Assembly (NCBI RefSeq): GCF_003231305.1
Contig: NZ_QKVM01000026.1
Location: 1 to 64,000 of the forward strand
Length of the DNA: 64,000 nt
Origin: Pseudomonas sichuanensis
Lineage (GTDB): Bacteria > Pseudomonadota > Gammaproteobacteria > Pseudomonadales > Pseudomonadaceae
Direction of reading: 5' to 3'
Positions 17,089-25,255 of the stretch are shown here, one piece after another. A program made the position numbers and the translations under genes. The notes beneath the pieces are model-generated. The model ran no database searches. It saw only the letters and a list, made by a program, of their open reading frames with translations, and was not told the origin of the DNA. Numbering within the stretch: the first letter of the stretch is position 1; each line of letters begins with the position of its first letter.

Positions 17089-17523
17089 TCAGCGTGCGAT
17101 CAGGCGGTCCAGCGAGAAGCGACCCGCACCTTCGATCAGCACCGCCACACTGCCTGCCAGCAGCGCCAGGGCGAACTCATAGCCGTTGTTGGACATGAAC
17201 AGGCCGTTGTTGATGTGCACCGAGAAGATCGCCACCACCAGGGTGACACTCAGCGCCAGTGCCGCCGGGCGGGCCAGCAGGCCGACCACCAGGGCCAGGC
17301 CGCCGAAGAACTCGGCGCTGCCCGACAGCAAGGCCATCAGGTAGCCAGGCGCCAGGCCGATGCTCTCCATCCACTGGCCGGTGCCTTCGAGGCCGTAGCC
17401 ACCAAACAGGCCGAACAGTTTCTGTGCGCCATGGGCCATGAAGATGACGCCGACCAGGATGCGCACGACGCTCAGGCCGAAACCGGCACGGGTAACGAAC
17501 AGGGCTTTGAGGGTGTTGTTCAT
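17089..17523 (-). CDS. DoxX family membrane protein
   Basis: A 144-residue inner-membrane protein with four hydrophobic helices: residues 15-32 (VVRILVGVIFMAHGAQK), then near LMALLSGSAEFFGGLALVVG, ALALSVTLVVAIF and FALALLAGSVAVLI. The HGAQKLFG motif is characteristic of DoxX/YphA proteins, often linked to redox stress, but their chemistry is not settled. Start ATG 17523 follows AAGGAAG. Upstream lies a palindrome that may be its operator. Confidence 0.85.
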   Translation of the reverse strand: MNNTLKALFVTRAGFGLSVVRILVGVIFMAHGAQKLFGLFGGYGLEGTGQWMESIGLAPGYLMALLSGSAEFFGGLALVVGLLARPAALALSVTLVVAIFSVHINNGLFMSNNGYEFALALLAGSVAVLIEGAGRFSLDRLIAR

Positions 17524-17572
17524 GATGTTGCTTCCTTGATTAAGCGGGTAGGTGTTGGATGAGCGCCATCTT

Positions 17573-17627
17573 AATCGATCGATTGAATAAGAAAATCGCA
17601 ATAAACGCGTAATAACTATCGATCAAT
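17573..17627. promoter_or_regulatory. Pair of ATCGAT operator-like sites before doxX
   Basis: AATCGATCGATT (17573-17584) is a perfect 12-base palindrome, and a related ATCGATCAAT lies at 17618-17627. Both are in the gap upstream of doxX and downstream of the transglycosylase gene. Two similar sites about 45 bases apart suggest cooperative binding of a regulator that is not encoded nearby. Confidence 0.35.
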
Positions 17628-17635
17628 TAGATTTA

Positions 17636-19042
17636 TTAGCGCCTGGCCAACCGCTCCAGGGAAGCGCGTTCACGGTTGAACGCCAGGTAGTACTTGTTGA
17701 CACTGTTGACGAAGTTCACCGGCCCCATCCCCACTTGCTCCATGGCGATGCGCTCGGTCTGGAAAAACCACTGGTTGCCGTTGAGCCCGCGCCGCCGCGC
17801 TTCGGCGCGCATGGCCTGAACCCGCTCCGGGCCGAGGTTGTAGGCCGCCAGGATGAACGCCATGCGCTCGCGCTCGTTGAGTTGCGGGCTGGCGAAGAAC
17901 TTGCGGCGAATCAACGCCAGATAGCGGGCACTGGCCTGGACATTGCCATCAACCGTGGCGGTGTTGCTCACCCCCACCCGCTGCGCCGCCGACGGGGTGA
18001 TCTGCATCAACCCGTGGGCCCCGCCCGTGCCACGTGCCTTGGGGTCGAGGGTGGATTCCTTGAATGCCAGGGCCGCCAGGTTCAGCCAGTCGAACTGCTG
18101 GTCACCGGCATGCTTCTGCAGGACCGGGCGCAACGACTCCAGGCGTTGCCGGTCCTGGCGCGCCAGCGGATTGTGGACCCGGTACTGGCGCCGGTAGATG
18201 CGTTCGAAGGCGGCATCCTGGTTGTCCGGGGCGCGGTAAGTGGCGAGGAAGCGGTCCACCGCCGCCCGCAGCATCGGCGCATCAGGTCGCACATACCAGC
18301 GCAACGCTTGCGGTTGGGCCAGCTGCAGCTTGCTGTCCAGGCGCAGGCGCGGCATCACCCGCGCCCAGCGTTGGGCGATGGGCCGCTCCACCACGGTCAA
18401 CGGATAAATACCGGCCTGGACCATCTCCAGCACATCCTCCACCGCCAGGGTCGGGTCAACCCACTCCACCTTGATCGGGGCTTGCTTGCGCAGCGCCAGG
18501 CGCTGGTTGATCGCCTCGATCGCGGCCCCGGCGGCGCTGGCACTGGTCAGGGCGATGGTACGCCCGGACAACTGCTCAACCCGGCTGTAGCTGCGCTCGC
18601 CCTTGCGCCCGACCAGCAGCAGCGGCACCTGCTCAAGCACCGGTGCACTGGCCTCGACGCCACGCACCCCGGCAGGGTCAAGCAGTTCGCCCGGCGCGGC
18701 CAGGTCGCCTTCACCCCGCTGCAAGGCAGCGAGCAATTGCTCCTTGGCCCGCGGGATGATTTTCAAGGTAACTTCCTGATTGTCGGCAACCCGGGCATTA
18801 AGCGCGTGCTCAAGGGCGCGCAGACGGTAGTACTCGACGCCCACTGGTTCGCCCTTGACCTCGCCGGAGCTGTTGCGGCTCTGGTTGACCAGCACACGCA
18901 GCACCTGGCTGGAGCGGATCTGCGCCAGGTCGCGGGCCTGGCTGGCAGGCATATGCTGCTGAGGCCCCGGCTCGCGCGCGGTGGCCGGCCCGGCGGCCAG
19001 CAGCCCGCACATCATCAACGTCGTCAGCAGGGTTCGCAGCAT
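17636..19042 (-). CDS. MltF-like membrane-bound lytic transglycosylase
   Basis: A protein of about 468 residues with an N-terminal signal (MLRTLLTTLMMCGLLAAGPATA). It has a periplasmic solute-binding type 3 domain (residues 40-270) and a C-terminal SLT domain. The catalytic glutamate is in AFKESTLDP, followed by GAHGLMQITPSAAQ and AAYNLGPERV, as in MltF. It would cleave peptidoglycan glycan strands between MurNAc and GlcNAc. The start is uncertain: ATG 19042 begins at the signal peptide but has no clear ribosome binding site; ATG 19078 is the alternative. It is probably a paralogue of the main mltF, which usually sits beside purL. Confidence 0.8.
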   Translation of the reverse strand: MLRTLLTTLMMCGLLAAGPATAREPGPQQHMPASQARDLAQIRSSQVLRVLVNQSRNSSGEVKGEPVGVEYYRLRALEHALNARVADNQEVTLKIIPRAKEQLLAALQRGEGDLAAPGELLDPAGVRGVEASAPVLEQVPLLLVGRKGERSYSRVEQLSGRTIALTSASAAGAAIEAINQRLALRKQAPIKVEWVDPTLAVEDVLEMVQAGIYPLTVVERPIAQRWARVMPRLRLDSKLQLAQPQALRWYVRPDAPMLRAAVDRFLATYRAPDNQDAAFERIYRRQYRVHNPLARQDRQRLESLRPVLQKHAGDQQFDWLNLAALAFKESTLDPKARGTGGAHGLMQITPSAAQRVGVSNTATVDGNVQASARYLALIRRKFFASPQLNERERMAFILAAYNLGPERVQAMRAEARRRGLNGNQWFFQTERIAMEQVGMGPVNFVNSVNKYYLAFNRERASLERLARR

Positions 19043-19200
19043 GGAGGAAGAGGTCCGAGGGCGGTTGGCGGGCACCATGTGCAATGATCGATCCGTGATG
19101 ACTGACGGCAAAAGACCACGGCAAACGTTTGAAGTTCTTGGTTTTTTCGCGATTTCCCGGTTTTTGCTATGCTGGCCGCCCCGCGGCACGAGGTAGCACC

Positions 19201-20007
19201 ATGCAATTGATCGATATCGGCGTCAACCTGACCAACAGCAGTTTTCATGACCAGCAGGCGGCTGTGGTCGAGCGCGCCGTTCAGGCCGGCGTGGCGCAGA
19301 TGGTGCTGACCGGCACCAGCCTGAGCGTCAGTGAAGAGGCCCTTGAACTGTGCCAGCGCCTGGATGAGCAAGGCCAGCGCCTGTTCAGCACAGCCGGTGT
19401 ACACCCCCATGATGCCAAGAGCTGGACCAGCGACAGTGAGCGCCAGTTGCGCCACTTGCTCGAACAACCCCGGGTGCGCGCCGTCGGCGAATGCGGGCTG
19501 GACTTCAATCGCGACTTCTCCCCTCGCCCGGAGCAGGAAAAAGCCCTGGAAGCCCAACTGGCCCTGGCCGTCGAGCTGCGCCTGCCGGTGTTCCTCCACG
19601 AACGCGACGCCAGCGAGCGCCTGCTGGCAATCCTCAAGGGCTACCGCGACCAACTGAGCGCCGCCGTGGTGCATTGCTTTACCGGCGAGCGCGAGGCGCT
19701 GTTCGCCTACCTCGACCTGGACCTGCACATCGGCATCACTGGCTGGATCTGCGACGAGCGCCGCGGCACCCACCTGCATCCGCTGGTCGGCAACATCCCG
19801 ACAGGCCGCCTGATGCTGGAGAGCGACGCACCCTATCTGCTGCCGCGCAGCTTGCGGCCAAAACCGAAAAATGGCCGCAACGAGCCGGCATACCTGCCCG
19901 AAGTACTGCGCGAGGTGGCTCTGCATCGCGGCGAAACCGTCGAATCCACCGCAGCCCACACCACCGCCTGCGCACGGGCGTTTTTCGGGCTGCCTGTGGT
20001 TTCTTGA
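19201..20007 (+). CDS. tatD: TatD family deoxyribonuclease
   Basis: A 268-residue TIM-barrel metal-dependent hydrolase, close to E. coli TatD over its full length: DIGVNLTNSSF at the start, STAGVHPHDAKSW, GECGLDFNRDF, VVHCFTGEREAL, GITGWICDERRG and LMLESDAPYLLPR. These blocks give the metal-binding histidines, aspartates and glutamate. TatD is a 3'-5' exonuclease of single-stranded DNA and RNA linked to repair of oxidative damage. The start is ATG 19201; it is divergent from the transglycosylase gene. Confidence 0.9.
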   Translation: MQLIDIGVNLTNSSFHDQQAAVVERAVQAGVAQMVLTGTSLSVSEEALELCQRLDEQGQRLFSTAGVHPHDAKSWTSDSERQLRHLLEQPRVRAVGECGLDFNRDFSPRPEQEKALEAQLALAVELRLPVFLHERDASERLLAILKGYRDQLSAAVVHCFTGEREALFAYLDLDLHIGITGWICDERRGTHLHPLVGNIPTGRLMLESDAPYLLPRSLRPKPKNGRNEPAYLPEVLREVALHRGETVESTAAHTTACARAFFGLPVVS

Positions 20008-20093
20008 CGCATATCAAGGAGGGTCCTGGCCTTGGCGGGCACAATGATGGCACCTTGCCAACAATGTTTCCGCCAACTCAGAGAAGACCTACC

Positions 20094-21572
20094 ATGGGTG
20101 CCTGGCTTAGCAATATTTCCCTGAAGTACAAGTTCTGGGCCGTCAACGCAGTGGCCTTCGTCACCACCCTGCTGCTGGTGCTGTACGCAGTGTCCCTGGA
20201 GCAGCAGGCGCGCGCGTCCGGCGCGCAGGCCCTGGCCCAGCGCCAGGGCGAACTGCTGGCCGCCTGGCCCCCTGGACAAACCCTGCCAACCCAACCCGGG
20301 CTGATTACCTGGGGCAGCGGACAGACGCCCGAATTTGCAGGCGAACCCCTCGAAGCCTTGCGTGATGCCCAAGGCTGGGTCGAGCTGCCCGGTGCCTGGA
20401 TCGCAGGTGACAACCCTGTGCTGGGGGCCCAGGTGTTCCGCCAGGGCGATCGGCACCTGGCCGTGCTGGCCCAGGCGCCCAGCCTGCGCCAGGTGTTCTT
20501 CGACCGTTTCGGCAACTACGCGGTGTGCGTGCTGGTGCTGATGCTGGCCATGCTCTGCGCTTCGCAGCTGTTGATCCGCTTCCTGCTCAGCCAGCTCAAT
20601 ACGCTGAAGGACGTGATGCTGCACGTGGAGAAAACCGGCGACCTTTCGGCCCGGGTGCCGCTGGCCTGTGGCGACGAAGTCGGGCAGATGGCCGGCGCGT
20701 TCAACGCCATGCAGGCCACCTACCACCGCGTGGTCAGCACTGTCGCGCGCACCGCCGCGCAGCTGGACTCGGGCGCTGCGCGCCTGGCCGGGAGCATGGA
20801 CGAAGTGCGCCACGGCATGATCGGCCAGCAGAGCGAGACCGACCAGGCCGCCACCGCGATCAACGAGATGACCGCCACCGTGCACCACATCGCCGAGCAT
20901 GCCGGTGCCACCCGTGACTTGTCGCAGAGCGCCGACGGCCTCGCCGGCAGCGGCCAGGCCGTGGTCAGCCGGGTCCAGGACTCGATTGCCGGGCTGTCCA
21001 GCGGCGTGCAGCAGACCGCCGAGATGATCCGCCAACTGGCCGATGACAGTCAGAAGATCAACGGGGTGGTCGGGGTGATCCACAGCATCGCCGAACAGAC
21101 CAACCTGCTCGCCCTCAATGCCGCCATCGAGGCCGCCCGCGCCGGCGACCTGGGCCGCGGCTTCGCGGTGGTCGCCGACGAAGTGCGCAACCTGGCCAAG
21201 CGCGTGCAAACCTCCACCGACGAAATCACTACCATGGTTGCCGACCTGCAGGCCGGCACCCGTGACGCGGTGGACTTCATGCAGGAGAGTTCGTACAAGG
21301 CCGACGACTGTGTCAAGCAGGCCCAGGAAGCTGGCGAGGCCCTCGCCGAGATCACCCGTGCCGTGGCGCAGATGCGCGAGAACAATACCCAGATCGCGGT
21401 GGCTGCCGAGCAACAGAGCCAAGTGGCCGAAGAAATGAACCGCGCGGTGGTGAGCATCCGTGACGTCACCGAGCAGACCGTGCAGCAAACCGTGGGCTCA
21501 GCCACCACCAGCAGCGAGCTGGCGACCCTGGCGGGTGAATTGAGCAAAGCCATCGGCCAGCTCAAGCTCTAG
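20094..21572 (+). CDS. Methyl-accepting chemotaxis protein
   Basis: A 492-residue chemoreceptor. Transmembrane segments lie at about residues 12-34 (AVNAVAFVTTLLLVLYAVS) and 142-165 (YAVCVLVLMLAMLCASQLLIRF), with a periplasmic domain of only about 105 residues between them. A HAMP linker follows, then the long signalling coiled coil with the conserved tip IAEQTNLLALNAAIEAARAG and the following VVADEVRNLAKR. The small ligand domain does not reveal a ligand. ATG 20094 is chosen; another in-frame ATG lies at 20064. The gene stands alone between tatD and a DUF962-type gene. Confidence 0.9.
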   Translation: MGAWLSNISLKYKFWAVNAVAFVTTLLLVLYAVSLEQQARASGAQALAQRQGELLAAWPPGQTLPTQPGLITWGSGQTPEFAGEPLEALRDAQGWVELPGAWIAGDNPVLGAQVFRQGDRHLAVLAQAPSLRQVFFDRFGNYAVCVLVLMLAMLCASQLLIRFLLSQLNTLKDVMLHVEKTGDLSARVPLACGDEVGQMAGAFNAMQATYHRVVSTVARTAAQLDSGAARLAGSMDEVRHGMIGQQSETDQAATAINEMTATVHHIAEHAGATRDLSQSADGLAGSGQAVVSRVQDSIAGLSSGVQQTAEMIRQLADDSQKINGVVGVIHSIAEQTNLLALNAAIEAARAGDLGRGFAVVADEVRNLAKRVQTSTDEITTMVADLQAGTRDAVDFMQESSYKADDCVKQAQEAGEALAEITRAVAQMRENNTQIAVAAEQQSQVAEEMNRAVVSIRDVTEQTVQQTVGSATTSSELATLAGELSKAIGQLKL

Positions 21573-21609
21573 TTCATTGGCGCTATTGCCAGCATAGCCA
21601 GCCTCGATT

Positions 21610-21627
21610 GGCCCCCTCCCGGGGGCC
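21610..21627 (+). terminator. GC-rich hairpin after the chemoreceptor gene
   Basis: GGCCCCC (21610-21616) pairs with GGGGGCC (21621-21627) around TCCC. It lies 37 bases after the chemoreceptor stop codon. There is no U-run, so termination is possible but not certain. Confidence 0.4.
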
Positions 21628-21663
21628 GCACTAGACTTTGGGCATCTCCTTGAGGAACTGCCC

Positions 21664-22032
21664 ATGAGCAAGCGATTGCCCAACCTGCCCGCCTGGCAAT
21701 GGCGCGGCTACCACCATAATCACCGCCACCCCGCCAACCTGGTGTTGCACCTGATTGCCGTGCCGCTGTTCATCCTGGGTGCGCTATTGGTGCTCTCGGG
21801 GCTGTTCGCCCTGGACCTGTCGCAGATCGCCGTCGGCATCATTGCCCTGATCGCCGGCCTTGGCCTGCAACGCCAGGGGCATCGACTGGAAGCCGAACAA
21901 CCGGAACCCTTCGCCAGCCGCAAGGACGCCGTGCAACGCCTGCTCACCGAGCAATTCATCACCTTCCCAAGGTTCGTGCTGAGCGGCGCCTGGTGGCGTG
22001 CCTGGCGTGAGCGACACAAGCATCGGCATTGA
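21664..22032 (+). CDS. DUF962/Mpo1-like small membrane protein
   Basis: A 122-residue protein with two hydrophobic helices in the middle (LVLHLIAVPLFILGALLVLSG and IAVGIIALIAGLG). The motif YHHNHRHPANLVLHLIAVP resembles the histidine-rich start of the DUF962/Mpo1-like family, whose yeast member is an Fe(II) 2-hydroxy fatty acid dioxygenase. Some databases label such Pseudomonas proteins terminase, which I think is wrong. Dioxygenase activity is not shown here. Short gap to the convergent thioesterase gene. Confidence 0.6.
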   Translation: MSKRLPNLPAWQWRGYHHNHRHPANLVLHLIAVPLFILGALLVLSGLFALDLSQIAVGIIALIAGLGLQRQGHRLEAEQPEPFASRKDAVQRLLTEQFITFPRFVLSGAWWRAWRERHKHRH

Positions 22033-22058
22033 CCGCACCTATCACCCACCCAGCAGCC

Positions 22059-22856
22059 TCAAGCGAACACGGTCACCGTCTGCCGACTCAATGCCAACAG
22101 CTCGCCGTCAGCCGTCCACAGGCGGGCTGCGGCATGCCCATAACCATCCCGCGCGTACTCGGTCTCCACGCAATAGCCGCACCAGTCCTGGGTCGATAGC
22201 CGTGGCGTGGGCTGGACGAATTCGATGGTCCAGGTCAAGGTGCTACCTGCGGCTGGCTGCTTCAGGAACGGCATCAGGCTGGGCGGCCAGGCATCGACCA
22301 GGGCCAGCAGATGCGCCACTTCCAGGGGCGCATCGGGTACGTCACGCAGACGCACCCAGCCGCCCATGTGGCGTGAAGCGTTGCCGCTGAACGGCAGCCC
22401 ACCGATAGCCCAACGCAGCGCCACATGGCGCATGAACTCCGGAGTCACCCCTTTGATGTAGGGCAACTCTGGCGCTGCCTGCTGCAACGGCTTGATCGCC
22501 GTCGGGGGTTGCGCATCGACCGCGACCACCGAAGGCCTGCCAGCGCCGAAACTGCCCTGCACCAGCGTCACCACCTGGCCGGCCTGCACGGCACGACCGA
22601 GCAGGGTACAGACGGCCTTGCCCTCGCGCAGCACCTCCACTTCCAGGCTGATCGGTACATCCGGCGCCGCCGGGCCGACAAAGGTAATGGCCAGCGAACG
22701 CACCGGGCGGTCGTCAGCCAGTTTCTGGCGCATCGCCTCGTGCACCATCGCGGCCATGAGGCCGCCGAACACCGCCCGCCCCTGCGCCCAACTGGGCGGC
22801 ACACTGACCGCTTCAGGGTGCAGACGTGCTGCCGCCAACAATTCGGTGAAGTTCAT
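22059..22856 (-). CDS. Acyl-CoA thioesterase family protein (TesB-like)
   Basis: A 265-residue double hot-dog protein. The N-terminal half carries QGRAVFGGLMAAMVHEAM, where the hot-dog helix packs on the sheet, and the C-terminal half repeats the fold (MGGWVRLRD, then HLLALVDAWPPSLM with the conserved aspartate). TesB-like enzymes hydrolyse medium- or long-chain acyl-CoA; the substrate cannot be told from sequence. It is followed on the same strand by no close gene, and is 81 bases from the CHAD gene stop. Confidence 0.8.
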   Translation of the reverse strand: MNFTELLAAARLHPEAVSVPPSWAQGRAVFGGLMAAMVHEAMRQKLADDRPVRSLAITFVGPAAPDVPISLEVEVLREGKAVCTLLGRAVQAGQVVTLVQGSFGAGRPSVVAVDAQPPTAIKPLQQAAPELPYIKGVTPEFMRHVALRWAIGGLPFSGNASRHMGGWVRLRDVPDAPLEVAHLLALVDAWPPSLMPFLKQPAAGSTLTWTIEFVQPTPRLSTQDWCGYCVETEYARDGYGHAAARLWTADGELLALSRQTVTVFA

Positions 22857-22937
22857 GAGCCCTGGCTCCTGCGCAAAAGCCCCGATCTTAACCAGCGCCC
22901 GCCGGTGCGGCAGCCCGCATATCGGTCATTTGCCGGG

Positions 22938-23705
22938 CTATCGGCGCGCCACGGCCTTGCGCAACGCCTCGAGGGTGATATCGGAGGTGCGTTCGGCGGC
23001 ATGCAGCTCGTGCTCCCAGGCCACCTTGCAGCCTGCGAGGTCGCTGTGCTCACGTACTTGCAGCAACCATTGAAAACGGTCATGCCAGTCGCCCAGGTCG
23101 CCCTGGGCTTTCTTCAACAGCCTTTGCAGCTGTTTGCCGGCGTGATCGAGCTGCGGGTAGGCCTCGTCACCGTAGCGCACGCGCTTTATCAACAAGCGCA
23201 AGCGATGCCGGTCGTGGGCCGGATCTTCCAGCGCCTGCGCCAAAGTACGCCACTGCTTGACCAGGCGCCTGTCGACACGCCGCTCCAGCCGCTGCACCAG
23301 CCCTTCACGGTCGGCCGCACGCAGGAACAGCGGGAACACGTCGAGAATCGCCAGTACGCGCGCAAGCTGGGGGCTACGCGCCACGCTGGCGAACGTACGC
23401 GCCCTGCCCTCCAGGCGGCGCTGCCCGGCCTGCAAGTGGCCGCGCTGGATGAGCTGCGCCGCCAGCACCTCGCGGTCACGCAGCGGCGTGGTCAAGGTAC
23501 CCAGCGCCTGCGCCGCGCCCTCCAGTTGCTCCACCCCCGGCAAGCCACGCAGCGGGCGCATGAGGCTGCGCAGACGCCGCAGGGCGATACGCAGGTCATG
23601 CAGTGCCTCGCTGTCGGTATCGGCAGCCAGCCGCTCCCGGCAGGCCAGCAACCTTACCTGCAGCGTCAGTACCTGGATAACCACATGGTCGAGCATGGCG
23701 GACAT
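22938..23705 (-). CDS. CHAD domain-containing protein
   Basis: A 255-residue, arginine- and histidine-rich helical protein of the CHAD family, which binds inorganic polyphosphate. Conserved elements include ALHDLRIALRRLRSLMRPL near the N-terminus and LRLLIKRVRYGDEAY in the second half, each with basic residues facing the central pore. ATG 23705 is chosen because GAGGAG is six bases upstream; an earlier TTG at 23723 overlaps the stop of the lipoprotein gene. The two genes are probably one transcript. Confidence 0.85.
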   Translation of the reverse strand: MSAMLDHVVIQVLTLQVRLLACRERLAADTDSEALHDLRIALRRLRSLMRPLRGLPGVEQLEGAAQALGTLTTPLRDREVLAAQLIQRGHLQAGQRRLEGRARTFASVARSPQLARVLAILDVFPLFLRAADREGLVQRLERRVDRRLVKQWRTLAQALEDPAHDRHRLRLLIKRVRYGDEAYPQLDHAGKQLQRLLKKAQGDLGDWHDRFQWLLQVREHSDLAGCKVAWEHELHAAERTSDITLEALRKAVARR

Positions 23706-23719
23706 GGCGCGCTCCTCGG

Positions 23720-23998
23720 TCAACGCCCGGCGCGGGACTCACGAATATAGAAGCGCGCCTTCTCGGCTTTGTGGGTACAGCCTTCGAACGCCTCGAACTG
23801 CTGCTGGGTCTTGGCCCCAGTCAGCAGTGACAGTGCCTTGGAATAGCTGACAGTACCGGCGAAGCCTTCGGCCTTGGCCAGGTCCAGTTCCTTCCACGCA
23901 GCATCGAGCTGGGTCCCGCAACTGTCGCGATAGGCCGTCTTGCCCGCGCAGCCGGCCAACGCCAGGACAATCAGAGGAAGGGTGATCCAGGCTTTCAT
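23720..23998 (-). CDS. Small lipoprotein
   Basis: A 92-residue protein with a lipoprotein signal: MKAWITLPLIVLALAGCAGK, lipobox LAGC with the cysteine at residue 18. The mature part is small and helical (LDAAWKELDLAKAEGFAGTVSYSKAL). It should be anchored in the outer membrane. Start ATG 23998 follows a GAGG sequence. Immediately upstream of the CHAD gene. Function unknown. Confidence 0.75.
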   Translation of the reverse strand: MKAWITLPLIVLALAGCAGKTAYRDSCGTQLDAAWKELDLAKAEGFAGTVSYSKALSLLTGAKTQQQFEAFEGCTHKAEKARFYIRESRAGR

Positions 23999-24151
23999 CG
24001 GTGTTACCTCAAAGGTGAAAAAGTGGTCGTTCGACGGCACAGCGAGCAGAAAGTTGCCTGCTCAGCGTAGCCCAGTGCGGGCTACATTGAAGCACAGGCA
24101 ACAATGGGTGCATTGTTGGGCCGTGGTTGCACAATACGCAGGGGGAAGACC

Positions 24152-25192
24152 ATGAGCAAACGCGTGGCATTGGTGCTCGGCTCGGGCGGTGCCCGGGGGT
24201 ACGCGCACATCGGCGTGATCGAAGAAATCGAGCGACGCGGTTATGAAATCGCCTGTATTGCAGGATGCTCCATGGGCGCGGTGATCGGTGGCATCTACGC
24301 GGCCGGCAAGCTCGACGAATACCGCAGCTGGATCGAAAGCCTGGACTACCTGGACGTGCTGCGGCTGGTGGATGTCAGCTTTCGCCTGGGGGCAATCCGT
24401 GGCGACAAGGTGTTCGGACAGATACGCAAGATCGTTGGCGAAATCAACATCGAGCAACTGCGCATCCCCTACACGGCGGTGGCCACCGACCTCACCAACC
24501 AGCAAGAAATCTGGTTCCAGGAAGGCTGCCTGCATCAGGCGATGCGCGCCTCGGCGGCGATCCCCAGCCTGTTCACCCCAGTCGTACAAGGCAATCGCAT
24601 GCTGGTCGATGGCGGCATCCTCAACCCCCTGCCGATCGTGCCGGTGGTGTCCAGCCACTGCGACCTGATCATTGCCGTCAACCTCAACGCCACCAACCAG
24701 AAGCAGTACCAGTTGCCGGTGATCGAACGCCCGGCAGCCTTCAAGATGCGCTTCGACTCACTGATCAGCTCGCTCGGCTCGCACCTGCCGTTTCGCCGCA
24801 AACCCGCTGAGGAGCTGATGCGCATCGAACAGGAAATCACCGCTGACGGCCTGACCCCGCCCAACCCCTGGCTGGGCGAAAGCGCAGGGCCACAGGGCCA
24901 GCAGCCTGCCGCGGCGCCCGAAACCGAAGGCGCGCCAAAGTCCGCGACCGGCTCGTTCATCATCGACAACGTCGGCCCTGCTTCGCTGCTCGACCTGATC
25001 AACCAGAGCTTCGAGGTGATGCAGACCTCATTGGCGCAATACAAGATCGCCGGTTATCCGCCGGATGTGCTGATCAACGTACCCAAGCGGGTATGCCGGT
25101 TCTTCGAGTTCTACAAGGCGCCTGAACTGATCGCGTTGGGGCGCGAGATTGCCCGGGATACGCTGGACAGCCATGAGGGGGTGCGCCGTTAG
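24152..25192 (+). CDS. Patatin-like phospholipase (RssA-like)
   Basis: A 346-residue patatin-family lipid hydrolase. The oxyanion loop GSGGARGYAHIGV, the nucleophile motif GCSMG and the aspartate motif VDGGILNPLP are all present, which gives the Ser-Asp catalytic dyad. The C-terminal 100 residues form a family-specific tail (SFIIDNVGPASLLDLINQSF). No signal peptide is present, so it acts inside the cell. ATG 24152 follows a GGGGGAAG site. Its transcript ends at the hairpin shared with ppiD. Confidence 0.85.
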   Translation: MSKRVALVLGSGGARGYAHIGVIEEIERRGYEIACIAGCSMGAVIGGIYAAGKLDEYRSWIESLDYLDVLRLVDVSFRLGAIRGDKVFGQIRKIVGEINIEQLRIPYTAVATDLTNQQEIWFQEGCLHQAMRASAAIPSLFTPVVQGNRMLVDGGILNPLPIVPVVSSHCDLIIAVNLNATNQKQYQLPVIERPAAFKMRFDSLISSLGSHLPFRRKPAEELMRIEQEITADGLTPPNPWLGESAGPQGQQPAAAPETEGAPKSATGSFIIDNVGPASLLDLINQSFEVMQTSLAQYKIAGYPPDVLINVPKRVCRFFEFYKAPELIALGREIARDTLDSHEGVRR

Positions 25193-25210
25193 AGGCCCCA
25201 GCAGCAGAAA

Positions 25211-25240
25211 CCAAACAGGCCGCGTAAGCGGCCTGTTTGG
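25211..25240. terminator. Bidirectional terminator between patatin gene and ppiD
   Basis: CCAAACAGGCCGC (25211-25223) and GCGGCCTGTTTGG (25228-25240) pair perfectly around GTAA. It lies between two convergent genes, with A/T-rich flanks inside the stem ends, so it can work in both directions. Confidence 0.8.
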
Positions 25241-25255
25241 TCATTGCTGCATCAC

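Noticed and set aside
19833..21488. 551-codon open frame on the minus strand
   Set aside because: Antisense to the chemoreceptor and tatD genes; composition is low-complexity and there is no ribosome binding site.
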